Shown piece by piece: positions 16,556 through 25,072 of a stretch of 45,821 nt of DNA (position 1 is its first letter; each line of letters opens with the position of its first letter). The translations under genes and the position numbers were made by a program. Source of the DNA: CAUJIW01 sp963205175 (GTDB lineage: Bacteria > Pseudomonadota > Alphaproteobacteria > Sphingomonadales > Sphingomonadaceae); assembly GCA_041060555.1 (NCBI GenBank), contig JBEUDS010000028.1. One strand, 5' to 3'. The notes beneath the pieces were generated by a model. The model was not told the origin of the DNA, searched no databases, and saw only the letters and a list, made by a program, of their open reading frames with translations.

Positions 16556-18886
16556 GTGCAGATCATGACAGCGAACTCCAATGCCCCACTGCCTGCCCGG
16601 CTGGCACGCCGCTGGCGGGTCGGCCGGCGCCGCTTCAGCCGCTGGGCGGGGCGGATCAATCTGTGGCCGAAGCTGGAAGTGGCACTGGCTGTCGTGGTCA
16701 TGGTGCTGGGTGCCGGGACCTATTTCGCACTGTCCACCCAGGGTGCGCCGGTCAGCGTCGAGTCGCCGCATCTGGTCACCGCGCTGCTGGTGCTCAACCT
16801 CATCCCGCTGATGGGGCTCGCCGTGCTGGTGGTACGGCGGCTGACCATCCTGTTCGCCGACCGGCGGCGCGGCCTTGCCGGTTCCCGGCTGCATATCCGC
16901 ATGGTCGGCCTGTTCTCGCTGGTCGCCATCCTCCCCACCATCCTGGTGGTGGTGTTTGCCTCGATGCTGTTCCAGTTCGGCCTGCAGTTCTGGTTCTCCG
17001 ACCGGGTGCGCACCGTGCTCGACAACGCCGACCAGGTGGCGCAGGCCTATGTGCTGGAGAACCGCGACCGCATCCGCGGCGATATTCTCGCCATGGCGTG
17101 GGATCTGAGCCGGCAGGCGCCCCAGCTGGGGACCGACAACCGCGCCTTCGCCGATGTGGTGCAGTGGCAGGCGCTGGCCCGCGATCTCTCGGAAGCCATC
17201 GTGTTCCGGATCGCCGACGACCGCCAGATGGACGTCGTTGCCCGTGTCCGGCTCGACCCCAATGTCAACACCGCGCGCCTGCCCGAGGCCGAGGTCAACC
17301 GCGCCGCCACCGGCGTGGTGGTGGTGCTGGAAGGGCAGGGCGAGGATAACAACCGGGTTCAGGCCCTGATCAAGCTGGAACCCTACCGCAATACCTTTCT
17401 CTATGTCAGTCGCAAGGTGGCGCCGCAGGTGCTCGACCAGGTGGCACGCACCCAGTCGGCGTTGTCGGACTACCGTCAGCTGGTGCAGCGCCGCAAGGAT
17501 CTGGAACTGCGCTTCAACATCTCGCTGGTGGTGGTGTCGGTCATCATCCTGCTGATATCCATCTGGGCGGCCCTGTGGCTCGCCAACCGGCTGGTGGCGC
17601 CGATCGGCCGACTGGTGCGCGCGGCCGACAAGGTCGGGCGCGGTGACCTGTCGGCACGGGTGCCGGCCCGCGGCAGCCCGGACGAAATCGGCGTGCTGGC
17701 GCGTGCCTTCAACCGCATGACCTCGCAGCTGCAGACGCAGACCAACGCGCTGATCGCCGCCAACGCCCAGGCCGAAAGCCGTCGCCGCTTCACCGAAACC
17801 GTCTTGTCCGGTGTTTCCGCCGGTGTGCTGGGCGTGTCGGCCGAGGGTATCATTACGCTGCCCAACCGCTCGGCGGCGGAGCTGCTGGCCAGCGAGGAAA
17901 GCGAACTGGTCGGCCAGATGCTGGCGGTGGCGGTGCCGGAACTGCAGGCCCTGGTGGACATCGCCCGCGCGTCGCCGGAACGTCGCTCGCGCGGCGAGGT
18001 CACGCTTGACCGCGAGGGCGTCAACCGGACATTCCTGGTGCAGGTCAGCCCCGACTCCGCCGCCACCGGCGCCAGCGGCTGGGTGATCACGTTCGATGAC
18101 ATCACCCAGCAACTGGCGGATCAGCGTCAGGCCGCGTGGTCGGACGTCGCCCGGCGCATCGCCCACGAGATCAAGAACCCGCTCACGCCGATCCAGCTGT
18201 CGGCCGAACGGCTGCGGCGCAAGTATCTGAAGGAAATCGTCTCCGACCCGCAGACCTTTGCCGCCTGCACCGACACCATCGTCCGCCAGGTCGGCGATCT
18301 GCGCCGCATGGTGGACGAGTTCTCGTCCTTCGCCCGGATGCCCAAGCCGGTGTTTCGCACCGAGTCGATCGCCGAAATCACCCGGCAGGCGATGTTCCTC
18401 CAGGAAGTGGCGCATACCGACGTCCGCTTCACGCTCGACGTGCCCAACGGGCTGCCAACCATGATCTGCGATCGTCGCCAGCTCGGCCAGGCGATCACCA
18501 ATCTGGTCAAGAACGCCATCGAGGCAACACGGGCGCGCGCGCCGGACGCCGGCGGGCCGCCGGCCATCGACGTATCGATCAGTGTGGAGGACGACTGGCT
18601 GACGCTGCGGATCGCCGACAATGGCGTCGGTCTGCCGCAAGATCTGCGCAACAGGCTGACCGAGCCCTATGTCACGACGCGGGCGAAGGGAACCGGGCTC
18701 GGCCTGGCGATCGTGAAGAAGATCGTGGAGGACCACGGGGGAGAACTGACGCTGACGGACCGGGCGGGAGGCGGCGCCGTCGCGGAACTGCGTTTCAATC
18801 TGGCGGCGATCATGCCGCCTGGCGATGAGAGCGAGCCGACGGGTGGTACACCCTCGGACCTGTCGAAGGTGAGTCATGGCGCTTGA
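16556..18886 (+). CDS. ntrY: nitrogen/redox sensor kinase NtrY
   Basis: The 776-residue membrane histidine kinase has three N-terminal transmembrane segments (about 40-62, 76-97, 120-147), an extracytoplasmic region, a fourth segment near 318-340, a HAMP domain, a PAS domain (about 410-510), the phosphoacceptor His537 in AHEIKNPLTPIQLSAERLRRKY, and an ATPase domain (NLVKNAIEATR, IADNGVGLP, GTGLGLAIVKKI). NtrY pairs with NtrX and is linked to nitrogen metabolism and oxygen/redox sensing. GTG 16556 has AGGGTG just upstream; ATG 16565 is the alternative. It overlaps ntrX by 11 bases. Confidence 0.95.
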   Translation: MQIMTANSNAPLPARLARRWRVGRRRFSRWAGRINLWPKLEVALAVVVMVLGAGTYFALSTQGAPVSVESPHLVTALLVLNLIPLMGLAVLVVRRLTILFADRRRGLAGSRLHIRMVGLFSLVAILPTILVVVFASMLFQFGLQFWFSDRVRTVLDNADQVAQAYVLENRDRIRGDILAMAWDLSRQAPQLGTDNRAFADVVQWQALARDLSEAIVFRIADDRQMDVVARVRLDPNVNTARLPEAEVNRAATGVVVVLEGQGEDNNRVQALIKLEPYRNTFLYVSRKVAPQVLDQVARTQSALSDYRQLVQRRKDLELRFNISLVVVSVIILLISIWAALWLANRLVAPIGRLVRAADKVGRGDLSARVPARGSPDEIGVLARAFNRMTSQLQTQTNALIAANAQAESRRRFTETVLSGVSAGVLGVSAEGIITLPNRSAAELLASEESELVGQMLAVAVPELQALVDIARASPERRSRGEVTLDREGVNRTFLVQVSPDSAATGASGWVITFDDITQQLADQRQAAWSDVARRIAHEIKNPLTPIQLSAERLRRKYLKEIVSDPQTFAACTDTIVRQVGDLRRMVDEFSSFARMPKPVFRTESIAEITRQAMFLQEVAHTDVRFTLDVPNGLPTMICDRRQLGQAITNLVKNAIEATRARAPDAGGPPAIDVSISVEDDWLTLRIADNGVGLPQDLRNRLTEPYVTTRAKGTGLGLAIVKKIVEDHGGELTLTDRAGGGAVAELRFNLAAIMPPGDESEPTGGTPSDLSKVSHGA

Positions 18887-20264
18887 TATTCTGGTTGTGG
18901 ACGATGAGGCTGACATCCGGGAGCTGGTCTCCGGCGTGCTGCAGGACGAAGGCTACGAGACCCGCACCGCCGCCGACAGCGATTCCGCGCTGGCCGCGAT
19001 CGCCGAGCGCCGGCCGTCCCTGCTGATCCTCGATATCTGGCTGCAAGGCAGCCGCCTGGACGGGCTGGAACTGCTGGCGCTGGTGAAGGAGCGTGATCCG
19101 TCGCTGCCGGTCATCATGATCTCCGGCCATGGCAACGTCGAGACCGCGGTCGCCGCCATCAAGCGCGGCGCCTATGATTTCATCGAAAAACCGTTTGAGG
19201 CGGACCAGCTCATCCTGCTGGTGCAACGCGCCACCGAGACCGAACGACTGAAGCGCGAGAACGAGGAACTGCGCGAACGCGCCGGCATGGATCTCGAACT
19301 CACTGGCAATTCCGCCGCCATCACCACGGCGCGCAACACCATCCGCAAGGTGGCGCCCACCGGCAGCCGGGTGCTGATCACGGGGCCCGCCGGTTCCGGC
19401 AAGGAGGTCGCGGCCCGCCTGCTGCATCTGTGGTCCCCGCGCAGCGGCGCGCCGTTCGTGGTCATTGGCGCCGCCAGCATGGAGCCGGAGCGGGTGGAGG
19501 TGGAACTGTTCGGCCTCGAACGCGACGGCGTGGTGGTCAAGACCGGCCTGTTCGAACAGGCCCACGGCGGCAGCCTGTTCCTCGATGAAGTAGGGGACAT
19601 GCCGCTGCACACCCAGGCCAAAGTGCTGCGTGTCCTTACCGAACAGGTGTTCCAGCGCGTCGATGGCACCCGCAACGTCAAGGTCGACGTCCGGGTGATC
19701 AGCGGCTCGTCCAAGGATCTGCGTCAGGAAATCGCCGCCGGACGCTTCCGCGAGGATCTGTTCTACCGCCTCAACGTGGTGCCGATCCGGATGCCGGCGC
19801 TCGCCGAACGGCGGGAGGATATCCCGCCGCTGGTCGAGATGTTCCTCAAACGACTGTCGGTCGCTCGCGCCCGCCGGGCGCCCCGTGTCAACGCCGACGC
19901 GCTCGCCGCGCTCCAGACATACGACTGGCCGGGCAACGTCCGGCAGCTGCGCAATGTCGTCGAGCGGACACTGATTCTCGCCCCCAGCGAGGATGTCAGC
20001 GAGATTGACCTTTCCATGCTGCCCCCGGAACTGGTGGCGGAACCGGCGCGACTGTTCCCCAGCGAGGCGGCCCAGTCGATCATGGGCACCACGCTGCGGG
20101 AAGCGCGAGAGGCTTTCGAGCGGGAGTATCTGCGGGTGCAGATCCGCCGTTTCTCCGGCAATATTTCCCGCACCGCGGCCTTCATCGGCATGGAGCGTTC
20201 GGCATTACACCGCAAGCTCAAGGCATTGGGCCTGAGCGACGAGGATCGCCCGCTCGACGAATAG
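18876..20264 (+). CDS. ntrX: response regulator NtrX
   Basis: The 462-residue regulator has a receiver domain (Asp53 in LLILDIWLQGSRLDG), an AAA+ domain with a P-loop at ITGPAGSGKE and Walker B SLFLDEVGDMP, and a C-terminal Fis-type helix-turn-helix (RRFSGNISRTAAFIGMERSALHRKL). Where NtrC has GAFTGA, this protein reads FGLERDGVVVKTGLFEQA, so the sigma-54 contact loop is absent. That is expected of NtrX, which is thought to act at sigma-70-type promoters or as a repressor. It partners NtrY, encoded immediately upstream with overlap. Confidence 0.95.
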   Translation: MALDILVVDDEADIRELVSGVLQDEGYETRTAADSDSALAAIAERRPSLLILDIWLQGSRLDGLELLALVKERDPSLPVIMISGHGNVETAVAAIKRGAYDFIEKPFEADQLILLVQRATETERLKRENEELRERAGMDLELTGNSAAITTARNTIRKVAPTGSRVLITGPAGSGKEVAARLLHLWSPRSGAPFVVIGAASMEPERVEVELFGLERDGVVVKTGLFEQAHGGSLFLDEVGDMPLHTQAKVLRVLTEQVFQRVDGTRNVKVDVRVISGSSKDLRQEIAAGRFREDLFYRLNVVPIRMPALAERREDIPPLVEMFLKRLSVARARRAPRVNADALAALQTYDWPGNVRQLRNVVERTLILAPSEDVSEIDLSMLPPELVAEPARLFPSEAAQSIMGTTLREAREAFEREYLRVQIRRFSGNISRTAAFIGMERSALHRKLKALGLSDEDRPLDE

Positions 20265-20307
20265 GCCTGCCCGACCTCGCGCTCATAACTGACCGACCGC
20301 CGGACAT

Positions 20308-20329
20308 CCGACCAATAGTCAGTGGTCGG
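20308..20329 (+). terminator. hairpin after ntrX
   Basis: CCGACCA (20308-20314) pairs perfectly with TGGTCGG (20323-20329) around an eight-base loop, 44 bases after the ntrX stop. It is followed by G residues rather than a T-run, so efficient intrinsic termination is uncertain. The symmetric half-sites could also be an operator, because the candidate hfq promoter begins six bases downstream. Confidence 0.4.
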
Positions 20330-20334
20330 GGGGG

Positions 20335-20363
20335 TTGTATTTCTCCTGGCGCACTGCCATAAA
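20335..20363 (+). promoter_or_regulatory. candidate hfq promoter
   Basis: TTGTAT (20335-20340), a 17-base spacer and CATAAA (20358-20363) form a plausible sigma-70 promoter in the 228-base gap before hfq. The leader would be about 120 bases and is more A+T-rich than the flanks (CATAATAAT near 20408-20416). Leader-mediated autoregulation of hfq is known in other bacteria, but no specific Hfq site is identified here. Confidence 0.35.
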
Positions 20364-20492
20364 TAGAGGGCGAAAGTGTCGCTATAACAAGCTGCTAGCA
20401 ATCGGACTCATAATAATCTCTCGGCTCAGGCCAAATACCGAGGTCGCAGGTCGGAATTTGCTAGATACAACTGGAGTCAAGCGAGGGCTTGA

Positions 20493-20741
20493 ATGGCTGA
20501 AAAATCCAATAATCTTCAAGACGTCTTCCTCAACACCGTCCGCAAGAGCAAGACCCCCGTCACCATGTTTCTTGTGAATGGCGTGAAGCTTCAGGGCGTC
20601 ATCACCTGGTTTGACAATTTCTCGGTTCTGTTGCGCCGCGATGGTCATTCTCAGCTGGTTTACAAGCATGCGATCTCGACGGTCATGCCAGCGGCCCCGA
20701 TCTCGCTGTTCGAGGCCGAAACCACGGGCGAGGGGGACTGA
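20493..20741 (+). CDS. hfq: RNA chaperone Hfq
   Basis: The 82-residue protein matches Hfq throughout: Sm1 motif (LQDVFLNTVRKSKTPVTMFLVNGVKLQGVITWFDNFSVLL) and Sm2 motif (QLVYKHAISTVMP), with a short acidic tail. Hfq forms hexameric rings that pair small RNAs with mRNAs. The conserved Gln8-equivalent and the YKHA of the proximal U-binding pocket are present. CGAGGG (20482-20487) lies five bases before ATG. hflX and mazG follow, the standard alphaproteobacterial order after ntrX. Confidence 0.98.
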   Translation: MAEKSNNLQDVFLNTVRKSKTPVTMFLVNGVKLQGVITWFDNFSVLLRRDGHSQLVYKHAISTVMPAAPISLFEAETTGEGD

Positions 20742-20749
20742 CCACGCCC

Positions 20750-22093
20750 TTGCCGACGCCATCGTCCAGCACGGCGAAAGCTCAAACCGGGCCCGCGTCA
20801 TCGTATGGTGACGCGGGCTCTTTTGGTGCGACCGCCATCGTCGTCCACATCGACCTGAAGTCAACGCAGCGCGCTGACCACGCGCGCTCGGTGCAGGCCG
20901 AACTGGAGGAGGCGGTGGGACTCGCCGAGGCCATCGCCCTGAACGTGGTGGCAGCGCAGGTCATCGCCGTGCGCAAGGCGCGCCCCGGCACGCTGCTGGG
21001 CACCGGCCAGCTTGACCAGCTGGCGGCGCTGGTCAAGGAGCATGACGCGGCGCTGGTGGTCATTGATGGCGCGGTATCACCGATCCAGCAGCGCAACCTT
21101 GAAAAGGCGCTGGAGGCGAAGGTTATCGACCGGACCGGCCTGGTGCTGGAGATTTTCGGCGAACGCGCCCAGACCCGCGAGGGTACGCTGCAGGTGGAAC
21201 TGGCGCATCTGATGTACCAGCAGAGCCGGCTGGTGCGCTCCTGGACCCACCTTGAGCGCCAGCGCGGCGGCTTCGGCTTCCTCGGCGGCCCCGGCGAGAC
21301 CCAGATCGAGACCGACCGCCGGCTGATCCGGGAGCGTATCGCCAAGCTGCGGCGCGAGCTTGAGGATGTCCGCCGCACCCGGGCGCTGCACCGTCAGCGC
21401 CGCCAGCGCGCACCCTATCCGGTGGTGGCGCTGGTCGGCTACACCAACGCCGGCAAATCGACCCTGTTCAACAAGGTGGCGGGCGCCGAGGTGATGGCCA
21501 AGGACTTGCTGTTCGCCACCCTTGACCCCACCATGAGGGCGATCAGGCTCGGCCGGGAGGACAAGGTGATCCTTTCCGACACCGTGGGGTTCATCTCCAA
21601 CCTGCCGACCCAGCTGGTGGCCGCCTTCCGGGCAACGCTGGAGGAAGTGATCGAGGCCGATATCATCCTGCATGTCCGCGACGTCTCCCACCCCGACAGT
21701 GAGGCGCAGAAAGCCGACGTGCTGAGGGTGCTCGAAGAGCTCGGCGTTCTCGACGACGACGGCCCCACTCTGGTCGAGGTGCTGAACAAGGTTGACCTGC
21801 TGCCAGTCGAGGAGCGCGACGCGGTCCTGGCCCAGGCGGCCCGCCACAAGGATGTGGTGGCGGTGTCGGCACTGACGGGCGAGGGGCTCGATACCCTTCG
21901 GGAACGGCTGGCGGACCAGCTATACGCCCATGCCCGACTGCACGAGATCGAGGTCGACCAGGCCGACGGCCGGCGCATTGCCTGGCTGTACAGCCATGGC
22001 GACGTGATTGGTCGCCATGATGGCGAAACCCATGTCCGCCTGCAGGTGCGGCTGAGCCCGGCCGAATTCGGCCGTTACCAGCAGCTGCGCTGA
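20750..22093 (+). CDS. hflX: ribosome-associated GTPase HflX
   Basis: The frame encodes up to 447 residues: an N-terminal HflX domain (VHIDLKS, EEAVGLAEAIALNVV, GTGQLDQLAALVKEH), a basic helical region (RGGFGFLGGPGETQIETDRR) and a G domain with G1 GYTNAGKST, G3 DTVGF and G4 NKVD. HflX splits stalled 70S ribosomes, notably after heat stress. The start is unclear. The only upstream candidate is TTG 20750, 13 bases after AGGGGG, and its first 25 codons span an intrinsic terminator. The next in-frame candidate is GTG 20891, which would cut into the conserved domain. The C-terminal stop is 10 bases from the convergent mazG stop. Confidence 0.93.
   Translation: MPTPSSSTAKAQTGPASSYGDAGSFGATAIVVHIDLKSTQRADHARSVQAELEEAVGLAEAIALNVVAAQVIAVRKARPGTLLGTGQLDQLAALVKEHDAALVVIDGAVSPIQQRNLEKALEAKVIDRTGLVLEIFGERAQTREGTLQVELAHLMYQQSRLVRSWTHLERQRGGFGFLGGPGETQIETDRRLIRERIAKLRRELEDVRRTRALHRQRRQRAPYPVVALVGYTNAGKSTLFNKVAGAEVMAKDLLFATLDPTMRAIRLGREDKVILSDTVGFISNLPTQLVAAFRATLEEVIEADIILHVRDVSHPDSEAQKADVLRVLEELGVLDDDGPTLVEVLNKVDLLPVEERDAVLAQAARHKDVVAVSALTGEGLDTLRERLADQLYAHARLHEIEVDQADGRRIAWLYSHGDVIGRHDGETHVRLQVRLSPAEFGRYQQLR
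20791..20824 (+). terminator. strong intrinsic terminator of hfq
   Basis: GCCCGCGTCA (20791-20800) pairs perfectly over 10 bp with TGACGCGGGC (20809-20818), with an eight-base loop and the tail TCTTTT (20819-20824). This is the clearest Rho-independent terminator in the window. It begins 50 bases after the hfq stop and lies inside the longest possible reading frame of hflX, so it should limit read-through from hfq into hflX. Confidence 0.85.
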
Positions 22094-22103
22094 GCCGCCG
22101 GCT

Positions 22104-22955
22104 TCAACCAGCAGCGCCAGCCTTCTTTACCGCCTGCCACAAGGCTTCCATGGCATCGAGATCGAGGTCGGCGAATGCCGGACTGTCCGGCCGGCTGTCC
22201 GCCAGTTGCTCCATGGCGCGAAAGCGGCGATCGAACTTGTCCGTCGCGGCCTTCAGCGCCGTCTCGGCGTCGATGTCGAGCTTGCGGGCGAGGTTGACCA
22301 CCGCGAACAGCAGATCGCCAACTTCCTCCATCTGGTGCGTCACATCGTCCGACGCCATGGCATCGCGGGTTTCCGCCAGTTCCTCGGCGATCTTCGGCAG
22401 CACAGCGGCGGCGTCCGGCCAGTCGAAGCCGACACGGGCCGCGCGGGCCTGGACCTTCTGGGCGCGCATCAGCGCGGGCAGGGCGCTCGCCACACCGTCA
22501 AGCGCGCTGGGCGACACGGCCGGGGCGGCCTTTGCCGTCCGCTCGGCCGCCTTCATGGCGTCCCAGGCGGCGGTCTGCTCGGCGGCCGTTGCCACCTGTG
22601 CCTCACCAAACACATGAGGATGCCGGCGGATCATCTTGGCGGTAATGCCCTCGACCACGTCCGCTACATGGAAAGCACCTTCCTCCTCGGCCATTCGGGC
22701 GTGATAGACCACCTGCAGCAGGAGGTCGCCCAGCTCCTCGCGCAGCGCGCCACGGTCGCCACTGGCAATGGCATCGGCAACCTCATAGGCCTCCTCGATG
22801 GTATAGGGCGCAATGGTGGCAAAGCTCTGTTCAAGATCCCACGGACAGCCACCATCGGGGTTGCGCAACCGCGCCATCACGTCGACCAGCGCGGCGAAGG
22901 CCGTGGCAGCGGAGTCACGTAACTTCTGGTGAAGAGCATCGGACACGTGGTTCAT
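22104..22955 (-). CDS. mazG: nucleoside triphosphate pyrophosphohydrolase MazG
   Basis: The 283-residue protein has two MazG all-alpha NTP pyrophosphatase repeats. The first contains MARLRNPDGGCPWDLEQSFATIAPYTIEEAYEVADAI and the metal-binding EELGDLLLQVVYHARMAEE. The second has PKIAEELAETRDA followed by MEEVGDLLFAVVNLARKL. MazG hydrolyses nucleoside triphosphates, including aberrant ones, to monophosphates and pyrophosphate. I set the start at MNHVSDALHQKL although the frame is open further upstream; the Shine-Dalgarno is weak. It converges on hflX. Confidence 0.94.
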   Translation of the reverse strand: MNHVSDALHQKLRDSAATAFAALVDVMARLRNPDGGCPWDLEQSFATIAPYTIEEAYEVADAIASGDRGALREELGDLLLQVVYHARMAEEEGAFHVADVVEGITAKMIRRHPHVFGEAQVATAAEQTAAWDAMKAAERTAKAAPAVSPSALDGVASALPALMRAQKVQARAARVGFDWPDAAAVLPKIAEELAETRDAMASDDVTHQMEEVGDLLFAVVNLARKLDIDAETALKAATDKFDRRFRAMEQLADSRPDSPAFADLDLDAMEALWQAVKKAGAAG

Positions 22956-23081
22956 CCCGTATTCAGGGTTAATGCCGGAAATTCGTCCTAGGATATTTCC
23001 CGCCCGGCTGAAACCGGCTTTGCCGCTGGCGGCGGGAATGACCGGGCAGAACGAGCAAGACCCAAAGACCAAGGATGACAG

Positions 23082-23393
23082 ATGGATATCGCGGAACATT
23101 CAACCATCGGGGACAATGGCATGGCAATCACCTCGACTCGATTGTTCCTGACCGGCGTACTGCTGCTTGGCGCCATCGCCGCCGCGATCTTCGCTGGTCG
23201 TGAATGGCACGAACATCAGAGCGCATTGAACGCGTTCAGTGTCGCGCCAGTCATCCAGCCTGCGGTCTGGAACGCTGAAGAAGGTCGGCCGGCGGAACTG
23301 ATTCGTGGCCAGGCGCGCCTGTCCGTCGCGCCCCCGCACAGCCAGATGACCATCGAGCGGCTGGGACTTGCACCGGGCATGCGGGCCGCCTGA
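23082..23393 (+). CDS. hypothetical small single-pass membrane protein
   Basis: A 103-residue protein starts at ATG 23082, with AAGGA (23071-23075) six bases upstream. It has a short hydrophilic N-terminus, one strongly hydrophobic segment at about residues 20-42 (LFLTGVLLLGAIAAAIFAG), then a polar tail of about 60 residues without Cys. An ATG at 23121 would give a 90-residue version with a signal-anchor nearer the N-terminus. I recognise no family. It is divergent from mazG across 126 bases and isolated from other forward genes. Good ribosome-binding and codon use typical of the window support it as real. Confidence 0.6.
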   Translation: MDIAEHSTIGDNGMAITSTRLFLTGVLLLGAIAAAIFAGREWHEHQSALNAFSVAPVIQPAVWNAEEGRPAELIRGQARLSVAPPHSQMTIERLGLAPGMRAA

Positions 23394-23514
23394 ACAACGC
23401 CGGAAAGGGCGCCCTCCCTCAGGCCGCAAATGCGCATAATCTATATTATGTTAAATACCGCAATTGTAGCCGATGCAAAAAACACTGGCCCGGCACTCTG
23501 CTGGCGCTCCGGTG

Positions 23515-24951
23515 CTACTTGGCCCGGCTGGTGCACGGCACGCCATCGGGCCCCATCGCGCCGTTGCAGCGCCGTGCAGGCCCCTGGGCCTCGGGAATCT
23601 CGATCAGCGTCTTGTGACGGCCTTTGCGAACCAGATCGAAGCCGTCGTACAGCTTCCCCGTGGCGGTGTAGCTCCGGAACAGCAGACGATCGGCCTCGAC
23701 GCGTGTCACCTGATAAAGCTCGGTGTCCTCGGCGACACGATCGGGTTGCGTCGCCGAGCGATCATTGAGGGCATACATTTTGGATCCGGTCACCGACACC
23801 AGATAGACCGGCCCCTGATGGCCACCCGCCGCCCGGGCTCTGGCTGATGCATCCTTGCCGGCCTCGGCGGTCAACCGGCTGTAACAGTGGTCGTGGCCTT
23901 GCAGGACGAGATCCACGTTGTACGCGTCGAAAACAGGCTTCCATGCCGCCTTCAGCTTGTTGAAGTCGACCGGACGGGCGCAGGTGTAAATCGGATGATG
24001 GAAGGCGACGATGTGCCACTTTGCCTTGCTGGCCGCGAGCGTCGCTTCAAGCCAGCGGGTCTGGCTGTCGATGGTGCCCAGCTCCAGCGCCGAGGTGGCG
24101 TCCAGCACGATGAAACGGACGCCCTGGAAATCGACATAATAGGTCGTTTCCCTGGCACCTTCGGCACCGTTGGCCGGCAGGGTGAACTGGCGGCTCCAGT
24201 GCGGCCCCAGCTCATAATATTCCTGGCCGTCGGCCCCGATCCTGTCCACATATTCGTGGTTGCCGGTGGCGGGGACCTGCGGGACGATGCTGTAGCTATA
24301 GCCCCCGGCCTGGGTCCACTCCCCCCAGTCGTCGTCGTGCACCTTATCGTCGCGCTGCGCGACAAGATCACCGGCATGGACCACCAGGGCCGGCGACTCC
24401 GTGGTATGGAAGGCCTGCCGGATCACCCGCGAGGCAATCGACAGGATGTTGTTCTGGGTATCGCCCAGATAGATGAAATTGAACGGCTTGAAGCCATCGG
24501 CGGCGGTACGGAACTGGAACCACTCGCTCCAGCCGGCGCTGCCCCGCACCCGATAGACATAGGCGGTATCGGGATCGAGATTGTCGAAACGCGCCTGATG
24601 ATAGATGGCCGCGCCATTCTCGGTGGTGATCGGCGCGCTGACCCCGATGACCTGACGCGCACGCGCTTCAAGACTGGGACCATCAAGAGCCGGTGCGATC
24701 TGCGCCTGCGCCACGCTCTGGCCGACGTCGGTCCGCCAGGCGACGGCCATCTGGCGGGCGGCGCTGGCACCTGGCGTCAGTACGATCCGGTCGGGAAGCG
24801 AACGCGCCGCATAGGGCTGCCCCGGCGAATGAGGTCGCGACAGGGCCTCGCCAGCGCCGGCCGGCACCATCACACCTGCGGCCATGACCATGGCCAGCGC
24901 TACCAGGCCGCCGCTTGTGACTCCACCCCTGAATGCATGCCTCGTACCCAT
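23515..24951 (-). CDS. secreted purple acid phosphatase-like metallophosphoesterase
   Basis: The 478-residue protein has a signal peptide (GGLVALAMVMAAGVMVPAGAGEA), an N-terminal fibronectin-type beta domain (about 50-150, ending AYVYRVRGSAGWSEWFQFRT) and a calcineurin-like phosphoesterase domain with metal ligands in order: FIYLGDTQNN, HAGDLV, PATGNHEYV, AFHHPIYT and LQGHDHCYSR. This is the architecture of purple acid phosphatases, which release phosphate outside the cytoplasm. GGGAAGGG precedes the ATG at good spacing. A PHO box 56 bases upstream suggests PhoB control under phosphate limitation. Substrate specificity cannot be read from the sequence. Confidence 0.9.
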   Translation of the reverse strand: MGTRHAFRGGVTSGGLVALAMVMAAGVMVPAGAGEALSRPHSPGQPYAARSLPDRIVLTPGASAARQMAVAWRTDVGQSVAQAQIAPALDGPSLEARARQVIGVSAPITTENGAAIYHQARFDNLDPDTAYVYRVRGSAGWSEWFQFRTAADGFKPFNFIYLGDTQNNILSIASRVIRQAFHTTESPALVVHAGDLVAQRDDKVHDDDWGEWTQAGGYSYSIVPQVPATGNHEYVDRIGADGQEYYELGPHWSRQFTLPANGAEGARETTYYVDFQGVRFIVLDATSALELGTIDSQTRWLEATLAASKAKWHIVAFHHPIYTCARPVDFNKLKAAWKPVFDAYNVDLVLQGHDHCYSRLTAEAGKDASARARAAGGHQGPVYLVSVTGSKMYALNDRSATQPDRVAEDTELYQVTRVEADRLLFRSYTATGKLYDGFDLVRKGRHKTLIEIPEAQGPARRCNGAMGPDGVPCTSRAK

Positions 24952-25006
24952 GGTAACCCTTCCCGTCAGCGCACCATCACTCCAGGCGCAGTTCTCCGCT
25001 GCTCGG

Positions 25007-25024
25007 ATGACAGTTTGATGACAT
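25007..25024 (-). promoter_or_regulatory. PHO box (PhoB-binding site)
   Basis: On the reverse strand bases 25024-25007 read ATGTCATCAAACTGTCAT: two 7-base half-sites matching CTGTCAT (six of seven and seven of seven) separated by four bases. That is the exact geometry of a PhoB box. It lies 55 bases upstream of the phosphatase start codon on the same strand. PhoB boxes replace the -35 element; the -10 region downstream is not obvious. Confidence 0.7.
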
Positions 25025-25051
25025 CTCGGCCATTGATGACATCTCGGCCAT
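25016..25051. repeat. 18-bp perfect tandem duplication in the phosphatase promoter
   Basis: TGATGACATCTCGGCCAT at 25016-25033 is repeated without change at 25034-25051. Each copy contains an ATGACAT (reverse strand ATGTCAT) half-site, so the duplication adds a third PhoB-like half-site 18 bases upstream of the main box. Confidence 0.9.
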
Positions 25052-25072
25052 CGATCGCAAACAGTATCGCCA

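Noticed and set aside
16544..18916. A 790-codon open frame antisense to ntrY, and similar long reverse frames across eno, pdhA-pdhC and lpdA
   Set aside because: High G+C makes antisense stop codons rare. These frames show His/Arg/Gly/Asp-rich composition and no domains, while the forward proteins carry full family motifs.
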